The notes beneath the pieces are model-generated. The model was not told the DNA's origin. It searched no databases and was given only the letters and a program-made list of their open reading frames with translations. DNA of 64,000 nt, taken from Clostridiales bacterium (GTDB lineage Bacteria; Bacillota; Clostridia; Saccharofermentanales; Saccharofermentanaceae). The DNA is taken from positions 1 through 64,000 of the forward strand of contig JAFZVE010000049.1 in the NCBI GenBank assembly GCA_017617995.1, read 5' to 3'. The translations under genes were made by a program, and so were the position numbers. Within the stretch, counting starts at the first letter, position 1. Each line of letters opens with the position of its first letter. Shown in pieces: positions 62,359 to 64,000 of the stretch.

Positions 62359-63831
62359 GTGCTGAAGAACGCATATCTGAACGAGAAGCCCGAGAAGGAC
62401 ATCCTTAAAGCTCGACTGAAAGAACAGGAAGATCTTCTGTTCGTAAATCAGAATAAAATCAAGGAAAACAAACTTCCTGTTGTCGTGCTGGTCGAAGGCT
62501 GGGGCACCGCCGGTAAGGGCACTTTGATCGGCAACGTGATCAACAACATCGACCCGCGTTTCTATAAGGTCGCGACCTTCGATATGCCGACGGATCTCGA
62601 GAAGAGAAAACCGTTCCTGTGCCGCTATTTCGAAGCGCTTCCGGAAGCAGGCAAATTCCGTTTCTATAACACCGGCTGGATGAATGAGATCGTGATGGGA
62701 AGACTCGATGGCTCGATGTCCGATTCGCAGTATGAGAAGCGTATCGCGAGTATCAGAAGATTTGAGCGACAGCTCACAGATAACGGATATCTGGTGCTCA
62801 AGTTCTTCATGCATATTTCGGAAGACGAGCAGAAGAAGAGAATCGATAATCTCAAGGGAGACATCGATACGAAGTGGCGCGTGAGCGAGGGTGATCTCTG
62901 GCAGAACAAGCACTATAAGGCATGTGAGAAGATCTTCGAGAAGTATCTCGAGGATACGGATACCTCTTCCGCTCCGTGGTACATCGTGGATGCGAAGTCC
63001 GAAAAGTGGACCGAGCTTCAGGTCCTCGAGCGCATGAACGAAGGTATCGACATCGCACTTCAGAATCACTCACTGGCGGTACCGCTTCTGCAGAATACTT
63101 TCCCGCTCGTGAAGATGCCGAAGTTGGCCGATATTCCTCTCGAGGGGAAGGAACTCTCCGACGAGGAGTATAAGGAAAAACTCAATAACCTGCAGGACCG
63201 TCTGTCCGAGCTTCATAACCGCCTGTACAGAAAGAGAGTGCCGCTCATTATCGCATACGAAGGATGGGATGCGGCAGGAAAGGGCGGCAACATCAAGCGT
63301 ATCGCCGAGGCACTCGATCCTCGTGGTTATGAGGTGCATCCGATCGCAAGTCCGGAGCCGCACGAGAAGTCCCGTCACTATCTGTGGCGTTTCTGGACAC
63401 GTCTTCCGAAGGACGGTCATGTCGCGATCTTTGACCGTACTTGGTACGGCCGCGTGATGGTTGAGCGTATCGAGGGATTCTGCTCGGAGAATGACTGGAA
63501 GCGTGCATATAACGAGATCAACGAATTTGAAAAGGAACTCGACGACTGGGGTGCCGTCATTATCAAGTTCTGGGTACAGATCGATAAGGACACGCAGCTA
63601 CAGCGTTTTACGGACCGTCAGAATACGCCGGAGAAGCAGTGGAAGATTACGGACGAAGACTGGCGTAACCGTGAGAAGTGGGACATCTACGAAGATGCGA
63701 TCAACGAGATGATCCAGAAGACTTCGACCAAGTTCGCACCGTGGTATGTGCTCGAGTCTGTCGATAAGAAGTATGCACGTATCAAGGCCCTGGAGATCGT
63801 GATCAGGGAACTCGAGAAGAAGCTCAAGTAA
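62359..63831 (+). CDS. pap: polyphosphate:AMP phosphotransferase (two PPK2 domains)
   Basis: About 490 aa, the usual two-domain size. Domain 1: EGWGTAGKGT (46-55) and, in place of the Asp-containing Walker B, FYNTGWMNE. Domain 2: EGWDAAGKGG (near 301) and DRTWYGRVMVERIEGF (near 359), which is fully conserved. It makes ADP from AMP with polyphosphate. Domain 2 should be the active one. The frame opens at TTG 62341; AAGGAGG (62344-62350) points to GTG at 62359 (8-nt spacing) as the start, with the GTG at 62353 too close. Confidence 0.92.
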   Translation: MLKNAYLNEKPEKDILKARLKEQEDLLFVNQNKIKENKLPVVVLVEGWGTAGKGTLIGNVINNIDPRFYKVATFDMPTDLEKRKPFLCRYFEALPEAGKFRFYNTGWMNEIVMGRLDGSMSDSQYEKRIASIRRFERQLTDNGYLVLKFFMHISEDEQKKRIDNLKGDIDTKWRVSEGDLWQNKHYKACEKIFEKYLEDTDTSSAPWYIVDAKSEKWTELQVLERMNEGIDIALQNHSLAVPLLQNTFPLVKMPKLADIPLEGKELSDEEYKEKLNNLQDRLSELHNRLYRKRVPLIIAYEGWDAAGKGGNIKRIAEALDPRGYEVHPIASPEPHEKSRHYLWRFWTRLPKDGHVAIFDRTWYGRVMVERIEGFCSENDWKRAYNEINEFEKELDDWGAVIIKFWVQIDKDTQLQRFTDRQNTPEKQWKITDEDWRNREKWDIYEDAINEMIQKTSTKFAPWYVLESVDKKYARIKALEIVIRELEKKLK

Positions 63832-63832
63832 C

Positions 63833-64000
63833 ATGCGCAAGAAGAGCATCTTTATCTTAAATATCCTGATCGTCGTCTGCACACTTGCAGGCGTGGTCAT
63901 GATGTTCCTCGGCACGGGGAAAGACGGTCTTCTGGTGACGAATGGTTTTGAGAATCTCCGGTACTATACCGTGCTTTCGAACCTCTTTAGCGGATGCGTC
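63833..64000 (+). CDS. membrane protein, truncated at the window edge
   Basis: 56 codons are visible. A basic start (MRKKSIFILNILIVVCTLAG) forms a transmembrane helix, and a second segment begins NLRYYTVLSNLFSG. The RYYTVLSN motif suggests the Pr6Pr-type membrane family, but only the N-terminus is seen. It starts 1 nt after the pap stop, so the two genes are coupled. Confidence 0.6.
   Translation, partial: MRKKSIFILNILIVVCTLAGVVMMFLGTGKDGLLVTNGFENLRYYTVLSNLFSGCV

Overview
The window (about 52 percent G+C by eye) looks like chromosome of a Gram-positive anaerobe of the class Clostridia, probably a gut or rumen type. The reasons are strong AGGAGG ribosome binding sites, a 5S rRNA followed by tRNA-Asn with an encoded CCA, a gram-positive dlt-like cluster, CmpB-type and CpXC proteins, GH73-type cell-wall enzymes and XRE regulators. 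I cannot name a genus. I see no phage, insertion sequence or CRISPR array; almost everything is dense housekeeping or envelope gene content.

Layout. 1-250: end of an rRNA operon (5S, tRNA-Asn, terminator). 0.3-2.8 kb: a Ser/Thr-rich membrane-anchored protein and a long DHH phosphoesterase. 3.0-13.7 kb: a co-directional envelope run of lipoprotein, Amidase_3, CpXC protein and a transglutaminase-like ectoprotein, then a dlt-like set (Asp/Glu racemase, adenylation enzyme, carrier protein, MBOAT, acyltransferase 3). 13.8-19.0 kb, minus strand: an XRE regulator fused to a PurM-like domain, an ART-like toxin with XRE antitoxin and a palindromic operator, a zinc-ribbon membrane protein and a PlsC-type acyltransferase. 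19.2-23.6 kb: alaS, a HIT protein and tmcAL. 23.7-30.3 kb: a membrane protein, a CmpB-like protein, pcrA, a dGTPase and a YfbR-like nucleotidase. 30.3-38.9 kb: a GH73-like glucosaminidase, a cohesin-like anchored protein, GtrA, folC, a TPR-like membrane protein and thrC. 39.0-48.6 kb: a hexapeptide acetyltransferase, GGDEF/EAL, prfC, NYN-LOTUS, malQ, glpK and an AEC transporter. 48.6-55.7 kb: a GNAT protein and two paralogous zinc-ribbon proteins, one with a very long repeat-rich tail. 55.8-64 kb: GH1, GT4, a degenerate GGDEF/EAL membrane protein, cardiolipin synthase, polyphosphate:AMP phosphotransferase and a truncated membrane protein.

How the genes fit together. Three themes recur: envelope construction and remodelling (amidase, glucosaminidase, dlt-like decoration, GT4 glycolipid synthesis, cardiolipin, PlsC), nucleotide and polyphosphate handling (DHH, dGTPase, YfbR, Pap, the PurM-like sensor), and c-di-GMP signalling (two EAL proteins, one apparently a non-catalytic receptor).

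The observation I rate highest is a family of dispersed nested hairpins at the 3' ends of unrelated genes. In four full copies and one degraded copy the outer and innermost stems differ but keep their pairing, while the internal-loop strands (TCCTCG facing TGCGGA) stay the same. A second pair shares a different core (CTCAAAC facing CTCG). Next come the dlt-like cluster that carries an amino-acid racemase but no dltD, and the HTH-PurM fusion whose nucleotide loop is altered.
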